Positions 26,852 to 35,150 of a DNA stretch of 45,634 nt are shown piece by piece. The notes beneath the pieces are model-generated. The model searched no databases and was not told the DNA's origin. It was given only the letters and a program-made list of their open reading frames with translations. The first letter of the stretch is position 1. Every line of letters starts with the position of its first letter. Source of the stretch: an uncultured Muribaculum sp. (GTDB lineage: Bacteria > Bacteroidota > Bacteroidia > Bacteroidales > Muribaculaceae); the NCBI GenBank assembly GCA_910578785.1, contig CAJTSJ010000022.1, forward strand, positions 1 to 45,634. Reading direction: 5' to 3'. The position numbers and the translations under genes are program-made.

Positions 26852-27469
26852 TTAGAAGAAATAGGCCACTCTCACATCCAACGTACGGTTTTTGGCACTG
26901 AAGTCGTCAAGTAGCTTGGTCTTCTCGGAGTAAGTCACACCCCATGTATAACTGCACTGAATCTGCCAGCGCTTGAACAGTTCAAAGCCGCCTCCCACTG
27001 TCAATCCGACTTCACCGTAAGCATATTTCAGCGCCTTGATGTCGCTGTGTCCGGCCAATATCGAGAAGGTAGGTCCGCCGAATACGAACGGAGCCCAATA
27101 GTCCTCGACTCCGGCCATACGGGTCCACTTGAACCGCAGATGGACAGGAATCTCGATATAGTGCAGATAAGTGCGCTCGTTGCCGTAGCCCTGCGAAGCC
27201 CATACTTTCTTTTCGCCAAGGTGAAGTGTCGCGCCGCGCATCTCATAAAAAATGCCCGAGCTCATGCCGAATCCGATTCCGGGGAACATCATTTCTGTGG
27301 CCAGACCGGCAGAGAATCCGGTGCCCTTGTCCACTGTAATCAGGTCTTGCTTAAACTTCAGGTCGCTTAAGGTCATACCGAGCATGGGTCCATAACGAAA
27401 CTGAGCGGAAGCGTTATACGAACCGACAAGCCCCAGCAACACAACTAACGCAAGAATATATTTTTTCAT
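26852..27469 (-). CDS. Outer-membrane beta-barrel protein (PorT-like)
   Basis: A 205-residue protein with a signal peptide (MKKYILALVVLLGLVGSYNASA) and amphipathic strands to the end: FRYGPMLGMTLSDLKF, GFSAGLATEMMFPGIGFGMS, HYIEIPVHLRFKW, VGLTVGGGFELFKRWQIQCSY, ending in VRVAYFF with a C-terminal aromatic. This is the PorT-like/outer-membrane-barrel type common in Bacteroidota. Function unknown. A TAACTTTG box at 27508-27501 (minus) may be its promoter, and a terminator follows, so it is monocistronic. Confidence 0.87.
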   Translation of the reverse strand: MKKYILALVVLLGLVGSYNASAQFRYGPMLGMTLSDLKFKQDLITVDKGTGFSAGLATEMMFPGIGFGMSSGIFYEMRGATLHLGEKKVWASQGYGNERTYLHYIEIPVHLRFKWTRMAGVEDYWAPFVFGGPTFSILAGHSDIKALKYAYGEVGLTVGGGFELFKRWQIQCSYTWGVTYSEKTKLLDDFSAKNRTLDVRVAYFF

Positions 27470-27592
27470 AATTGTCTTTTATGTTATCTTAATTTTAGCA
27501 CAAAGTTAATGATAGTGCTTGAAATTCGGACACTTTCAAGTCAAAAAAATGCATAATTTAGACGAATACCGTCCGTCATGCATTAATTTAAG

Positions 27593-29500
27593 TTAATTAA
27601 ACAGTTTCACGATATCGTCGAGCGAGATTATCGACATCACCGGATGACCGTCGGGTGTATAATTCGGCGACGCCAGTTTAAACAAATCGCTGACTATATG
27701 CTCCATCTCGGCCACCGTCAGCGACTGGCCAGCCTTGACCGCCGCAGACTTTGCCATCGACAGAGCTATCTTTGAACGCAGACTGTCTCCAAGCTCCGCT
27801 CCGGTAGCCGTATACGTGTCAATCATCGACATGACAAGCTCGTTGGAATTGACCTCCTGAAGCACCGACGGCATGCCGTTGACGCTCCACGACGAATCGC
27901 CAAGATACGATATGTCGAAACCCAGTTTTGAAAGTTCTTCCGACAACTTCTCCATAATCACACTTTCCGAAGCGGTGAGCTGTATCATCTCCGGAAACAT
28001 GCTCCGCTGGCTGTTCAGAGCATCCAGCTTTGCGAGATCCATATATCTGTCAAACAGAATTCTGACATGCGCCCGATGCTGGTCAATAACCATCAGCCCG
28101 GAGCTGGAAGGAGTCAGTATGTACCGGTTTTTCAATTGCATGGCCGAAGCCGACGATTCGGCCTCAATCAATATCTCACCGGTAGCCTCGTCGACCATCT
28201 GGTTGAGCGACGACTCGACCGTGCCGGCTGTCTCCGACGGGAAGTCCATATCGTTCAACGACGACGCCCGCTCGACCGCATGGTCGGCATCGCCGGTAAA
28301 TCCGGCATAAAGCTTGTCCCAATCCTGAATATTGCTCCTGATCGACTTCAGCCCGGCATCCGAAGGCGCATACTTCGAGCCTCCGCCCGATGCGCTTTTG
28401 AAGGGATTGTAAGTCGGGTCCAGGTCAAGACCGTGGCGTCCGCCTGCATTCGGGTTGAACACGGGTATGTCGGGAGCGTTCGTCATATCGAAGTCAATTG
28501 ACGGCACGGCATTAAACTTACCGAGACCCTCTTTTATCGTAGCCGTAAGTATTTGCCAGATTGGCTGTTCGTTTTCAAACTTTATCTCGTTTTTGGTAGG
28601 ATGGATATTGACATCTATCGACTCCGGATCAACCTCGAAATTAATAAAGTAGTTAGGCTGATGGTCAGATGGAATCAACTGGTCGTAGCACATCATTATC
28701 GCCTTGTGGAAATAGGGATGGCGCATGTTGCGTCCGTTGACCATCAGATACTGAAGCGCCCCACGCTTTCTTGCATTCTCCGGACGGCTGACAAAACCGG
28801 AAATCCTGACCAGCGAAGTGACCGACTCAATCGGCACCAACTGCTTGTCGAGAGACTTGCCGAACAGCTCGACTATCCGTTGTTTGAACGAACCTTTAAG
28901 AAGCTGATGCACTACCGTATCATTGTGGTGCAGTTCAAATTCAATCTGCGGATTGACCAAAGCCAGACGCTCGAACTCATGTATGATGTGGCTCATCTCG
29001 ACGTTGTCGCTCTTAAGGAATTTACGCCGAGCAGGCACGTTGAAAAAGAGCTTCTTGACCGTCATTGAGCTTCCCACAGTGCATGCCGCCGGCTCCTGGG
29101 CCTCCACTTTCGAACCGCTTATGACTATGCGCGTGCCCATACTGTCGCCCGCCCTCATGGTGCGCAGCTCAACTTCCGAGACAGCGCATATTGATGCGAG
29201 AGCCTCGCCTCGGAAGCCCATAGTGTGGAGCGAGAACAGATCCTCGGCCTGCTGGATTTTTGATGTCGAATGGCGTTCAAAGGCCAGACGGGCATCGGTA
29301 GGCGACATTCCACAACCGTTGTCGACCACCTGTATCATGGTACGTCCGGCATCCTTTATATATATCTTTATATTGGTGGCACCCGCGTCTACAGCATTCT
29401 CGACAAGCTCCTTTATCACGGACGCCGGGCGCTGAATGACCTGACCGGCGGCTATCTGGTTGGCCACCGAATCGGGTAAAAGTCTGACTACATCGTTCAT
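27593..29500 (-). CDS. mutL: DNA mismatch repair protein MutL
   Basis: A 635-residue MutL that couples MutS mismatch recognition to strand removal. The GHKL ATPase domain is complete: ELVENAVDAGA, VVDNGCGM and TMGFRGEALASI (about 30-110). The transducer domain has YLMVNGRNMRHPYFHKAI and EVDPESIDVNIHPTKNEIKF. The C-terminal dimerisation domain lacks the DQHA-x2-E-x4-E endonuclease motif: the site reads DQHRAHVRILFD from residue 473, with the key Glu replaced by Val479 and Asp484. The partner motif (CPHGRP in endonuclease MutLs) reads TPDGHPV. A clear promoter lies upstream. Confidence 0.96.
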   Translation of the reverse strand: MNDVVRLLPDSVANQIAAGQVIQRPASVIKELVENAVDAGATNIKIYIKDAGRTMIQVVDNGCGMSPTDARLAFERHSTSKIQQAEDLFSLHTMGFRGEALASICAVSEVELRTMRAGDSMGTRIVISGSKVEAQEPAACTVGSSMTVKKLFFNVPARRKFLKSDNVEMSHIIHEFERLALVNPQIEFELHHNDTVVHQLLKGSFKQRIVELFGKSLDKQLVPIESVTSLVRISGFVSRPENARKRGALQYLMVNGRNMRHPYFHKAIMMCYDQLIPSDHQPNYFINFEVDPESIDVNIHPTKNEIKFENEQPIWQILTATIKEGLGKFNAVPSIDFDMTNAPDIPVFNPNAGGRHGLDLDPTYNPFKSASGGGSKYAPSDAGLKSIRSNIQDWDKLYAGFTGDADHAVERASSLNDMDFPSETAGTVESSLNQMVDEATGEILIEAESSASAMQLKNRYILTPSSSGLMVIDQHRAHVRILFDRYMDLAKLDALNSQRSMFPEMIQLTASESVIMEKLSEELSKLGFDISYLGDSSWSVNGMPSVLQEVNSNELVMSMIDTYTATGAELGDSLRSKIALSMAKSAAVKAGQSLTVAEMEHIVSDLFKLASPNYTPDGHPVMSIISLDDIVKLFN

Positions 29501-29527
29501 AGCACAAGAATTCTATAAATTCATCCG

Positions 29528-29558
29528 CAAAGTTAACACAACTCCCCTATTCCGCAAA
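29528..29558 (-). promoter_or_regulatory. Promoter of mutL
   Basis: Minus strand TTTG (29558-29555), a 19-nt spacer and TAACTTTG (29535-29528), an exact Bacteroidota match. The predicted start near 29521 gives a leader of about 20 nt before the ATG. The divergent GT2 gene has a TAAATTTG box at 29620-29627. Confidence 0.85.
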
Positions 29559-29646
29559 CGCATCTATCCACAAGTTATGAAAAGTTATCAATCCAGATGG
29601 TAGATAACAAAAAATTCCCTAAATTTGGAGCCGTATCACGACTCTA

Positions 29647-30468
29647 ATGAAAACGACAGCCTCCATAGTAACATATCTGACTGACAGCCAAGAGTTGTCG
29701 CTGTGCGTAAAGTCGCTATTGGCCGACGGAATAGACATGGTATATATCGTAGACAATTCACCCGGCCGGGAGATTGAGAGCCTTCTGCATGGCAACAATG
29801 CGGTGACATACATCCACAACGGAAAAAATCTCGGCTACGGCACGGCCCACAACATAGCGATACGTAGAGCCATGGAGCTGGGTGTGGAATATCACCTCGT
29901 GATAAACTCCGACGTGAGGTTCGGACATGACACCTTAGGTCCGATCATCAGATACATGGATGCAAACCCAGGCACCGGACAGCTGATTCCCAACATGGTC
30001 TATCCTGACGGAAGCCTGCAGCACTCCGTGCGTCTGCTCCCGACTCCTGCCGATTTAATCTTACGCCGATTCTTGCCGGATGTGCTGAGCCGTAAGCTCG
30101 ACAACCGATATATGCTCCGGTTCTGGAATCACTCGACCCCGCTCGACATCCCCTACCACCAGGGTAGCTTCATGTTTTTCCGCATGTCGGCGCTGAAAGA
30201 GGTGGGACTGTTTGACGAGCGTTTTTTCATGTATCCGGAAGACATTGACATCACCAGACGCATGCACCGTCGCTACCGCACCATGTTTTGGCCGGAAGTC
30301 ACCGTCGTCCACGACCACCGCGCCGCCAGCTACCACAGTTTTAGGATGCTTTGCATACACATGATCAACATGGTCCGCTACTTTAACAAATGGGGATGGT
30401 TTTTCGACTCTGAACGCCGACGGCTCAACCGCGCCACACTCGACACTATAAGTCGACTAAAGGATTAA
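29647..30468 (+). CDS. Family 2 glycosyltransferase
   Basis: A 273-residue GT-A enzyme resembling rhamnosyl- or galactofuranosyltransferases. The nucleotide-binding start is ASIVTYLTDSQELSLCVKSLL, followed by VYIVDNSPG, NLGYGTAHNIAIRRA and the DxD-like INSDVRFG. The acceptor loop has YHQGSFMFFRMSALKEVGLFDERFFMYPEDIDITRRMHR, where E-D-I-D supplies the likely catalytic base. No membrane segment. It stands alone, unlike the usual clusters of surface-polysaccharide genes. The sugar is not readable from sequence. Confidence 0.91.
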   Translation: MKTTASIVTYLTDSQELSLCVKSLLADGIDMVYIVDNSPGREIESLLHGNNAVTYIHNGKNLGYGTAHNIAIRRAMELGVEYHLVINSDVRFGHDTLGPIIRYMDANPGTGQLIPNMVYPDGSLQHSVRLLPTPADLILRRFLPDVLSRKLDNRYMLRFWNHSTPLDIPYHQGSFMFFRMSALKEVGLFDERFFMYPEDIDITRRMHRRYRTMFWPEVTVVHDHRAASYHSFRMLCIHMINMVRYFNKWGWFFDSERRRLNRATLDTISRLKD

Positions 30469-30522
30469 TTTCCCGCCTTGCGACCCCAATAACAGGTAGC
30501 CCGGTCATCTTTGGCATAGCTG

Positions 30523-30620
30523 GATGCGTCATAGACGCATGATGTGTGAATCCCAACTTTTGGGGCGCAGTTCATGGCTTTATCGTGGGGTTTAACGTAT
30601 AGTCCCTCGTGTAATAGGGA
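30523..30620. repeat. Modular intergenic repeat with hairpins, copy 1
   Basis: This 3' gap between the convergent GT2 and tatD genes has three modules. First, a hairpin ATGCGTC-ATA-GACGCAT (30524-30540). Second, an IS3-end-like stretch AACTTTTGGGGCGCAGT (30555-30571), 16/17 identical to the right arm of the palindrome at 11256-11272. Third, a 25-nt block (30576-30600) whose reverse complement matches 40307-40331 at 23 of 25 positions. A weak stem TCCCT/AGGGA (30603-30620) ends it. The hairpin plus flanks matches 40251-40271 in reverse orientation. No coding frame crosses it. Confidence 0.75.
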
Positions 30621-30624
30621 GTAT

Positions 30625-31398
30625 TTACAATTGAAGCCCGAAGAGGTCACGCGCATTGCGGGTGGTCGTGTCGGCGAGTTCGTCGGCAGAGATTCCCATA
30701 GACGAGGCGACGTGTGCGATAGTATGGATGATATAGGCCGATTCGTTGCGCTTGCCACGGTGCGGTACCGGAGCAAGATACGGAGCGTCGGTCTCCAACA
30801 GCAATCGGTCGACCCCGATATGAGGCAACACGTCACGCAGACGGGAATTTTTAAACGTCACGATGCCGTTGATGCCGAAGTAGAAATCGCCCACCGAGCG
30901 GATTCTGTCGACATCCGAATCACTGCCCCCGAAGCTGTGGAACACTCCACGCGGCACTTCAGGCAGTGACGACAGCACCTCAAGCACCTCGTCAAGTCCC
31001 TCACGGCAATGTATTATTATGGGCAGATTGCGCTCAAGCGCCCAACGGCACTGTATGCCGAACGCCTCCATCTGTTCACTGCGCCACGTCTTGTCCCAAT
31101 AAAGGTCAATTCCTATCTCACCCACAGCCACAACGTCGCCGTCCATACCGGCAAGCAGACGCCCTGCCTCGTCAAGTGCCTTGTGGAAGTCACCGTCCAC
31201 TTCGGTAGGATGAAGCCCCATAGCCATGGACGTGTTTTCTGGAAATTGACGGTGAAGCTCCGTCATAGGTCCAACGGTCGTAAGGTCGACATTCGGCAGA
31301 ATCATGTGGCCTACACCGGCGTCTACGGCTCGGCGCACAGCCTCGGCCGGATTGTCAAACTCCGGCAGATACAGATGAGTATGTGTGTCGACTATCAT
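30625..31398 (-). CDS. TatD-family metal-dependent hydrolase (DNase)
   Basis: A 257-residue TIM-barrel hydrolase. Metal ligands and signature motifs are in order: VDTHTHLYL (H-x-H), MGLHPTEVD, VGEIGIDLYWD, IIHCREGLDEVLEVL, GVFHSFGGSD and LLLETDAPYLAP. TatD enzymes are 3'-5' DNases and broad hydrolases. It is the last gene of the cmk-ispH-lipoprotein-prenyl synthase operon, starting inside the preceding stop (4-nt overlap). A role in isoprenoid synthesis is not implied; the linkage may be only transcriptional. Confidence 0.95.
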   Translation of the reverse strand: MIVDTHTHLYLPEFDNPAEAVRRAVDAGVGHMILPNVDLTTVGPMTELHRQFPENTSMAMGLHPTEVDGDFHKALDEAGRLLAGMDGDVVAVGEIGIDLYWDKTWRSEQMEAFGIQCRWALERNLPIIIHCREGLDEVLEVLSSLPEVPRGVFHSFGGSDSDVDRIRSVGDFYFGINGIVTFKNSRLRDVLPHIGVDRLLLETDAPYLAPVPHRGKRNESAYIIHTIAHVASSMGISADELADTTTRNARDLFGLQL

Positions 31399-32360
31399 GA
31401 CTGACGGGTTATCGACCGCTCGGCATAGTCCCTGAAGAAAGCCTTTGCATCGGCCGGGATATCGATTGAGTCAAGCTCCCTGAGCGTCTCGGCAAGATAG
31501 CTCTCAATGAGCGTACGGCATTCGTCGGCCACCCCGAGACGGTCATATATGGACTTCACCTCGGCCACTTTTTCGTCGGAGCGTGTGCCGATAAGCGATT
31601 CTATCCTGTGGCGCGACTCGTCGTCGGCGCGGTTCATGGCCGTTATGAGCAGATACGTTTTCTTGTCGTTGAGGATGTCGCCTCCGATGTTTTTGCCAAA
31701 TACGGCAGGGTCGCCGTAAGTGTCAAGCCAGTCGTCCTGAAGCTGGAAGGCCAGGCCAAGCGCAACACCGTAGCGGTAAAACGCCTTTCGCACCTCGTCG
31801 GAGGCACCGGCCATCAAAGCCCCCATCTCGCACGCACACCCGAGCAACACGGATGTCTTAAGCCTTATCATCTCGATATACTCCGCCACGGTCACATCCT
31901 GGCGCGACTCGAAGTCCATGTCATACTGCTGTCCCTCATAAATCTCCATCGCAGTGCCGTTGAACAGCGCCATGACATCGGCAAGCCTGTCGTCAGGAGC
32001 CACCGACATAAGCTGTCCGGCCATAGTGAGCATGGCGTCGCCTGAAAGTATGGCCGTCGATTCGTTCCAGCGACGATGGACGGTAGGTTTGCCCCTGCGC
32101 ATGTCAGCACGGTCCATCACGTCGTCGTGAAGCAGAGTGAAGTTGTGGAACATCTCGAGCCCCAAAGCCTGCGAGACAGCGTCGTCAATCCGTCCGCCGC
32201 ATGCCTCGCACGAAGCAAGCAGAAGCATCGGACGCATACGCTTGCCACCGCAGTCGAGAGTATAAGCTATCGGTTCATATAGTCCCCGGGGCGACTCCGG
32301 ATACGGGATTTCCGCCACAGCCTTGTTAATTATATCTATGTATTCCTTCTGAGTCTTCAT
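31395..32360 (-). CDS. Trans-polyprenyl diphosphate synthase (farnesyl/geranylgeranyl type)
   Basis: A roughly 320-residue head-to-tail prenyltransferase that condenses IPP with allylic diphosphates. The first Asp motif is LLHDDVMDRADMRRGKPT and the second is QLQDDWLDTYGD. Lysines and arginines of the substrate site (GGKRMRP, KPTVHRRW) are present. It lies in the same operon as ispH, which makes IPP and DMAPP, so supply and use are co-expressed. The start is taken as MKTQKEY at 32360, 10 nt after the lipoprotein stop; an in-frame ATG at 32378 would overlap that stop by 8 nt. Chain length cannot be fixed from sequence. Confidence 0.94.
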   Translation of the reverse strand: MKTQKEYIDIINKAVAEIPYPESPRGLYEPIAYTLDCGGKRMRPMLLLASCEACGGRIDDAVSQALGLEMFHNFTLLHDDVMDRADMRRGKPTVHRRWNESTAILSGDAMLTMAGQLMSVAPDDRLADVMALFNGTAMEIYEGQQYDMDFESRQDVTVAEYIEMIRLKTSVLLGCACEMGALMAGASDEVRKAFYRYGVALGLAFQLQDDWLDTYGDPAVFGKNIGGDILNDKKTYLLITAMNRADDESRHRIESLIGTRSDEKVAEVKSIYDRLGVADECRTLIESYLAETLRELDSIDIPADAKAFFRDYAERSITRQS

Positions 32361-32370
32361 ATACAGCAGT

Positions 32371-32670
32371 TTATTCATTAAAAATCAATTTTGCCAGCGA
32401 GTCGGCATTCTCTTTCAGATAAGTCTCAAACGCACTGACGTATGCATCGGCGGCCCGGTCATGTCCGGCCTCGCGATAGGCATATTCATTGACCCGTATC
32501 TCAACAAGCGCGCCCTCCATCTGCATGACCGACATACCGGGAGCCGATTCCACAAACCTGCGTGCGTCGGCCTCGCCAAGTTTCGACGATTCCTCGGCCA
32601 TATGCTGTTCGCTGTCCGAACATGCCACAAGCGCCAACGACGCGAGAGCCAAAAATATCTTTATATTCAT
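32371..32670 (-). CDS. Small lipoprotein of unknown function
   Basis: A 99-residue protein with a lipoprotein signal peptide (lipobox LVAC, Cys17) and a helical, Glu/Ala-rich body (MQMEGALVEIRVNEYAYREA, AYVSAFETYLKENADSLAKL). No domain recognised. It is inserted between ispH (4-nt overlap with its end) and the prenyl synthase, so it is co-transcribed with isoprenoid genes. Confidence 0.8.
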   Translation of the reverse strand: MNIKIFLALASLALVACSDSEQHMAEESSKLGEADARRFVESAPGMSVMQMEGALVEIRVNEYAYREAGHDRAADAYVSAFETYLKENADSLAKLIFNE

Positions 32671-33536
32671 GATTGTTTAGTTGTTAATGCCGTCACCTGC
32701 TCCTTGACCTTATCCATAAGCCAGCGAGGAGTGGATGTGGCACCGCAGATGCCCAACGACTCAACGCCGTCGAGCCATTCGGCACGTATTTCCTCCGGAT
32801 TGCTTATCAGATAGGTGCGTGGATTCACAGCCGAACACTCGGCATAGAGAAACTTCCCGTTACTGCTTTTCTTGCCACTGACAAACAGCACAACCTGATG
32901 CGCCGCCGCGAACGAACGCAAACGCGGAACACGGTTGGCCACCTGACGGCATATAGTATCGTGATAGCGGAAGCTCGTCGACGGATTCTTGCGCCGTTCA
33001 ATCTCGGCTATCATGTCCTTAAATCCGTCGATAGACTTCGTGGTCTGCGAATACAGAGTTATGTCCCGGTCGAAGTCGACCTGCGACAGCCCGTCTATAT
33101 CCTCCGCCACTATGGCTTCACCGCGCGTCTGGCCGACAAGTCCGTTGACTTCGGCATGACCGCGCTTACCGTAGATGACTATCTGCTCACCCGGATTCAA
33201 CGTATCATACGATTCCTTGATACGCTTCTGCAAATGCAGGACCACCGGACATGTGGCATCTATGATTTCTATGTCCCGTTCCCTTGCCACGGCATAAGTC
33301 GAAGGCGGTTCGCCGTGTGCCCTAAGAAGCACCTTCACCCCGTGGAGCGAACCGAGGTCGTCATGGGTTATCGTGACCAGCCCCCTGCGGCACAGCCGGT
33401 CCACCTCGTCGCTGTTGTGCACTATGTCGCCGAGGCAATACAGACGGCCCGACTCGTCAAGCTCCGACTCGGCCTTGCGTATGGCCGACACCACACCGTT
33501 GCAGAAGCCCGATGCCTGGTCTATCTCAATCCGCAT
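32667..33536 (-). CDS. ispH: 4-hydroxy-3-methylbut-2-enyl diphosphate reductase
   Basis: The last MEP-pathway enzyme, a cytoplasmic [4Fe-4S] protein that reduces HMBPP to IPP and DMAPP. The 289 residues match short IspH forms. The three cluster cysteines are Cys12 (DQASGFCNGV), Cys96 (IIDATCPVV) and Cys196 (DTICRQVANR). The catalytic Glu is in KRGHAEVNGL. The C-terminal CGATSTP segment is also conserved. It is not fused to an S1 domain. The ATG overlaps the end of cmk by 11 nt, and the stop overlaps the next gene by 4 nt. Confidence 0.97.
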   Translation of the reverse strand: MRIEIDQASGFCNGVVSAIRKAESELDESGRLYCLGDIVHNSDEVDRLCRRGLVTITHDDLGSLHGVKVLLRAHGEPPSTYAVARERDIEIIDATCPVVLHLQKRIKESYDTLNPGEQIVIYGKRGHAEVNGLVGQTRGEAIVAEDIDGLSQVDFDRDITLYSQTTKSIDGFKDMIAEIERRKNPSTSFRYHDTICRQVANRVPRLRSFAAAHQVVLFVSGKKSSNGKFLYAECSAVNPRTYLISNPEEIRAEWLDGVESLGICGATSTPRWLMDKVKEQVTALTTKQS

Positions 33537-34221
33537 TTACGATAGAGTTGAAAAGTGACAGGAGCCATTCGTTCTGCTCCCCGACCGACATCTCCGAATT
33601 GTCAAGCACCGTCGCATCGTCAGCCTTTCTGAGCGGACTCTCTTCACGGGTCTCGTCGATATGGTCGCGCTTGACAACATTTTCAAGCACTTCCTCAAAT
33701 GTAGCTGGCACGCCTTTGTCAATCAATTCCTTATAACGGCGCTCGGCACGCGTGCGCGGCGATGCCGACACAAACACCTTCATCTCCGCGTCAGGAAACA
33801 CCGTGGTGCCTATGTCGCGTCCGTCCATGACTATACCCTTCTCGCGTCCGAAGTCCTGCTGAAGGGCCACCAGCCGATGACGCACTTCCGGAATGACAGC
33901 CACCTGCGAGACATTGTTCGACACCTCCATACGGCGGATTTCGCTCTCCACATCCTCGTCGTTGAGCATAGTCGACTGCGTCCCGTCTGGATTCGGACGG
34001 AAGTTTATCCGGATCTCCGGCAAGGCCATCACGAGCGCATCCACATCGACATTGCCCGATTCGACCATGCCGTGGCGCATGGCCCACAATGTGACCGCGC
34101 GGTACATGGCGCCGGAGTCTATATATCGGTATCCTATGGCCGATGCCAAAGCCCGCGCCATCGAACTCTTGCCCGACGAAGAATATCCGTCGACGGCAAT
34201 TATTATCTTCTTGTCTGACAT
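33526..34221 (-). CDS. cmk: Cytidylate kinase
   Basis: A 231-residue P-loop kinase that phosphorylates CMP and dCMP. The P-loop is VDGYSSSGKSSMARAL (near the N-terminus). The CMP-binding segment YRYIDSGAMYRAVTLWA and the lid and Arg motifs GIVMDGRDIGTTVFPDAEMKVFVSASPRTRAERRYKEL are all present. The start is ATG 34221 (MSDKKIII), directly downstream of a strong promoter; earlier in-frame codons lie outside the likely transcript. First gene of a five-gene operon with ispH, a lipoprotein, prenyl synthase and tatD. Confidence 0.96.
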   Translation of the reverse strand: MSDKKIIIAVDGYSSSGKSSMARALASAIGYRYIDSGAMYRAVTLWAMRHGMVESGNVDVDALVMALPEIRINFRPNPDGTQSTMLNDEDVESEIRRMEVSNNVSQVAVIPEVRHRLVALQQDFGREKGIVMDGRDIGTTVFPDAEMKVFVSASPRTRAERRYKELIDKGVPATFEEVLENVVKRDHIDETREESPLRKADDATVLDNSEMSVGEQNEWLLSLFNSIVNAD

Positions 34222-34246
34222 AATTAACGGAATCAATATTACACCA

Positions 34247-34277
34247 CAAATTTAATCAAATTAACCAACAAAACAAA
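34247..34277 (-). promoter_or_regulatory. Promoter of the cmk-ispH-tatD operon
   Basis: Minus strand TTTG (34277-34274), a 19-nt spacer and TAAATTTG (34254-34247), a full consensus match. The -33 element lies at the edge of the rpsP terminator stem and inside its T-rich tail. Confidence 0.85.
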
Positions 34278-34308
34278 ATGCCCCCTGACCATTAAGCCAA
34301 GGGGCATT
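34266..34308 (-). terminator. Intrinsic terminator of rpsP
   Basis: Minus strand AATGCCCC (34308-34301) pairs with GGGGCATT (34284-34277), followed by TTGTTTTG. It is 22 nt past the rpsP stop. Confidence 0.85.
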
Positions 34309-34329
34309 CCTGTAAGTTGCTTATCTGAT

Positions 34330-34881
34330 TTATTCAGCGGCGGGAGCCTCTTCAACCGCACCTTCGCCTTCAGCTTGCTCGGCGGCGGCTACTGCTTCAG
34401 CTTCAGCCTTAGCGGCGGCGAGTTCAGCCTTCTTCTTGGCTACGGCTTCAGCCTTAGCCTTGTTGACTGCTGATTCAGCCTCCATGCGAGCCTTAAGCTC
34501 CTGCTCCTTCTTGGAAGCGATGGTAGCCTTGGCCGCATCTACGCTGGCCTGACGCTGAGACTTCCAGGCCTCGAAACGGCGCTGAGCTTCTTCTTCAGTA
34601 AACGCACCTTTCTTGACACCGCCCATGAGGTGCTTCATCATAAGAACACCTTCGTGAGAAAGTATCGAACGCACTGTGTCGGTGGGTTGAGCACCTACAC
34701 CAAGCCAATACAAAGCCCGCTCGAAGTTTAAAGTTACTGTAGCAGGATTAGTGTTCGGATTATAAGAACCTATCCTTTCAATAAATTTACCATCTCGTGG
34801 TGCCCTGCTATCGGCGATTACAATAGGATAAAACGCATAGTCCTTGTGACCACGGCGCTGTAATCTGATTTTTGTTGCCAT
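34330..34881 (-). CDS. rpsP: Ribosomal protein S16 with long C-terminal extension
   Basis: A 183-residue 30S protein. Residues 1-85 are the S16 core: IRLQRRGHKDYAFYPIVIADSRAPRDGKFIERIG, then NFERALYWLGVGAQPTDTVRSIL. The remaining ~95 residues form an extension that is Ala/Glu/Lys-rich and predicted as long helices or coiled coil (KAEAVAKKKAELAAAKAEAE), ending in VEEAPAAE. Such tails are usual in Bacteroidota S16; their role is unclear. The gene has its own strong promoter and terminator. Neighbouring rimM and trmD, often linked to rpsP elsewhere, are absent. Confidence 0.97.
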   Translation of the reverse strand: MATKIRLQRRGHKDYAFYPIVIADSRAPRDGKFIERIGSYNPNTNPATVTLNFERALYWLGVGAQPTDTVRSILSHEGVLMMKHLMGGVKKGAFTEEEAQRRFEAWKSQRQASVDAAKATIASKKEQELKARMEAESAVNKAKAEAVAKKKAELAAAKAEAEAVAAAEQAEGEGAVEEAPAAE

Positions 34882-34927
34882 TTAGTTAAATAATTTAAGT
34901 GGTTTTTGTATTGCTAAAATGCGACCG

Positions 34928-34958
34928 CAAAGTTACGCAATTTATTCCTAACCGCAAA
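34928..34958 (-). promoter_or_regulatory. Promoter of rpsP
   Basis: Minus strand TTTG (34958-34955), a 19-nt spacer and TAACTTTG (34935-34928), an exact consensus. The start near 34921 gives a leader of about 40 nt. Confidence 0.88.
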
Positions 34959-34997
34959 ACCCCTCCACCCAATTTTACTCCATTTTTTGAGGAGTGA

Positions 34998-35150
34998 TTA
35001 AAAATAACAATCCAAAACCGTGACATTAAACGCGAAATATTCCATCACTTCGGACTCGACCCCGACAAGACATATGCCGAGAACCTAAAGCTCGGCTCGC
35101 CGGCCAAGGGTCTGTTCAGTTTTTTTCGCAATCTAAGGAAACCACGCTAA
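34998..35150 (+). pseudogene. Remnant C-terminal coding fragment
   Basis: A 50-codon open frame between stops, with no ATG, GTG or TTG at its start. It encodes a protein-like tail: DIKREIFHHFGLDPDKTYAE followed by NLKLGSPAKGLFSFFRNL and a basic end. Base use resembles real coding DNA of the region. The absence of a start and of any upstream frame suggests the 3' stub of a lost gene. The parent family is not recognised. Its stop overlaps the convergent nuclease-like gene by 4 nt. Confidence 0.5.
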
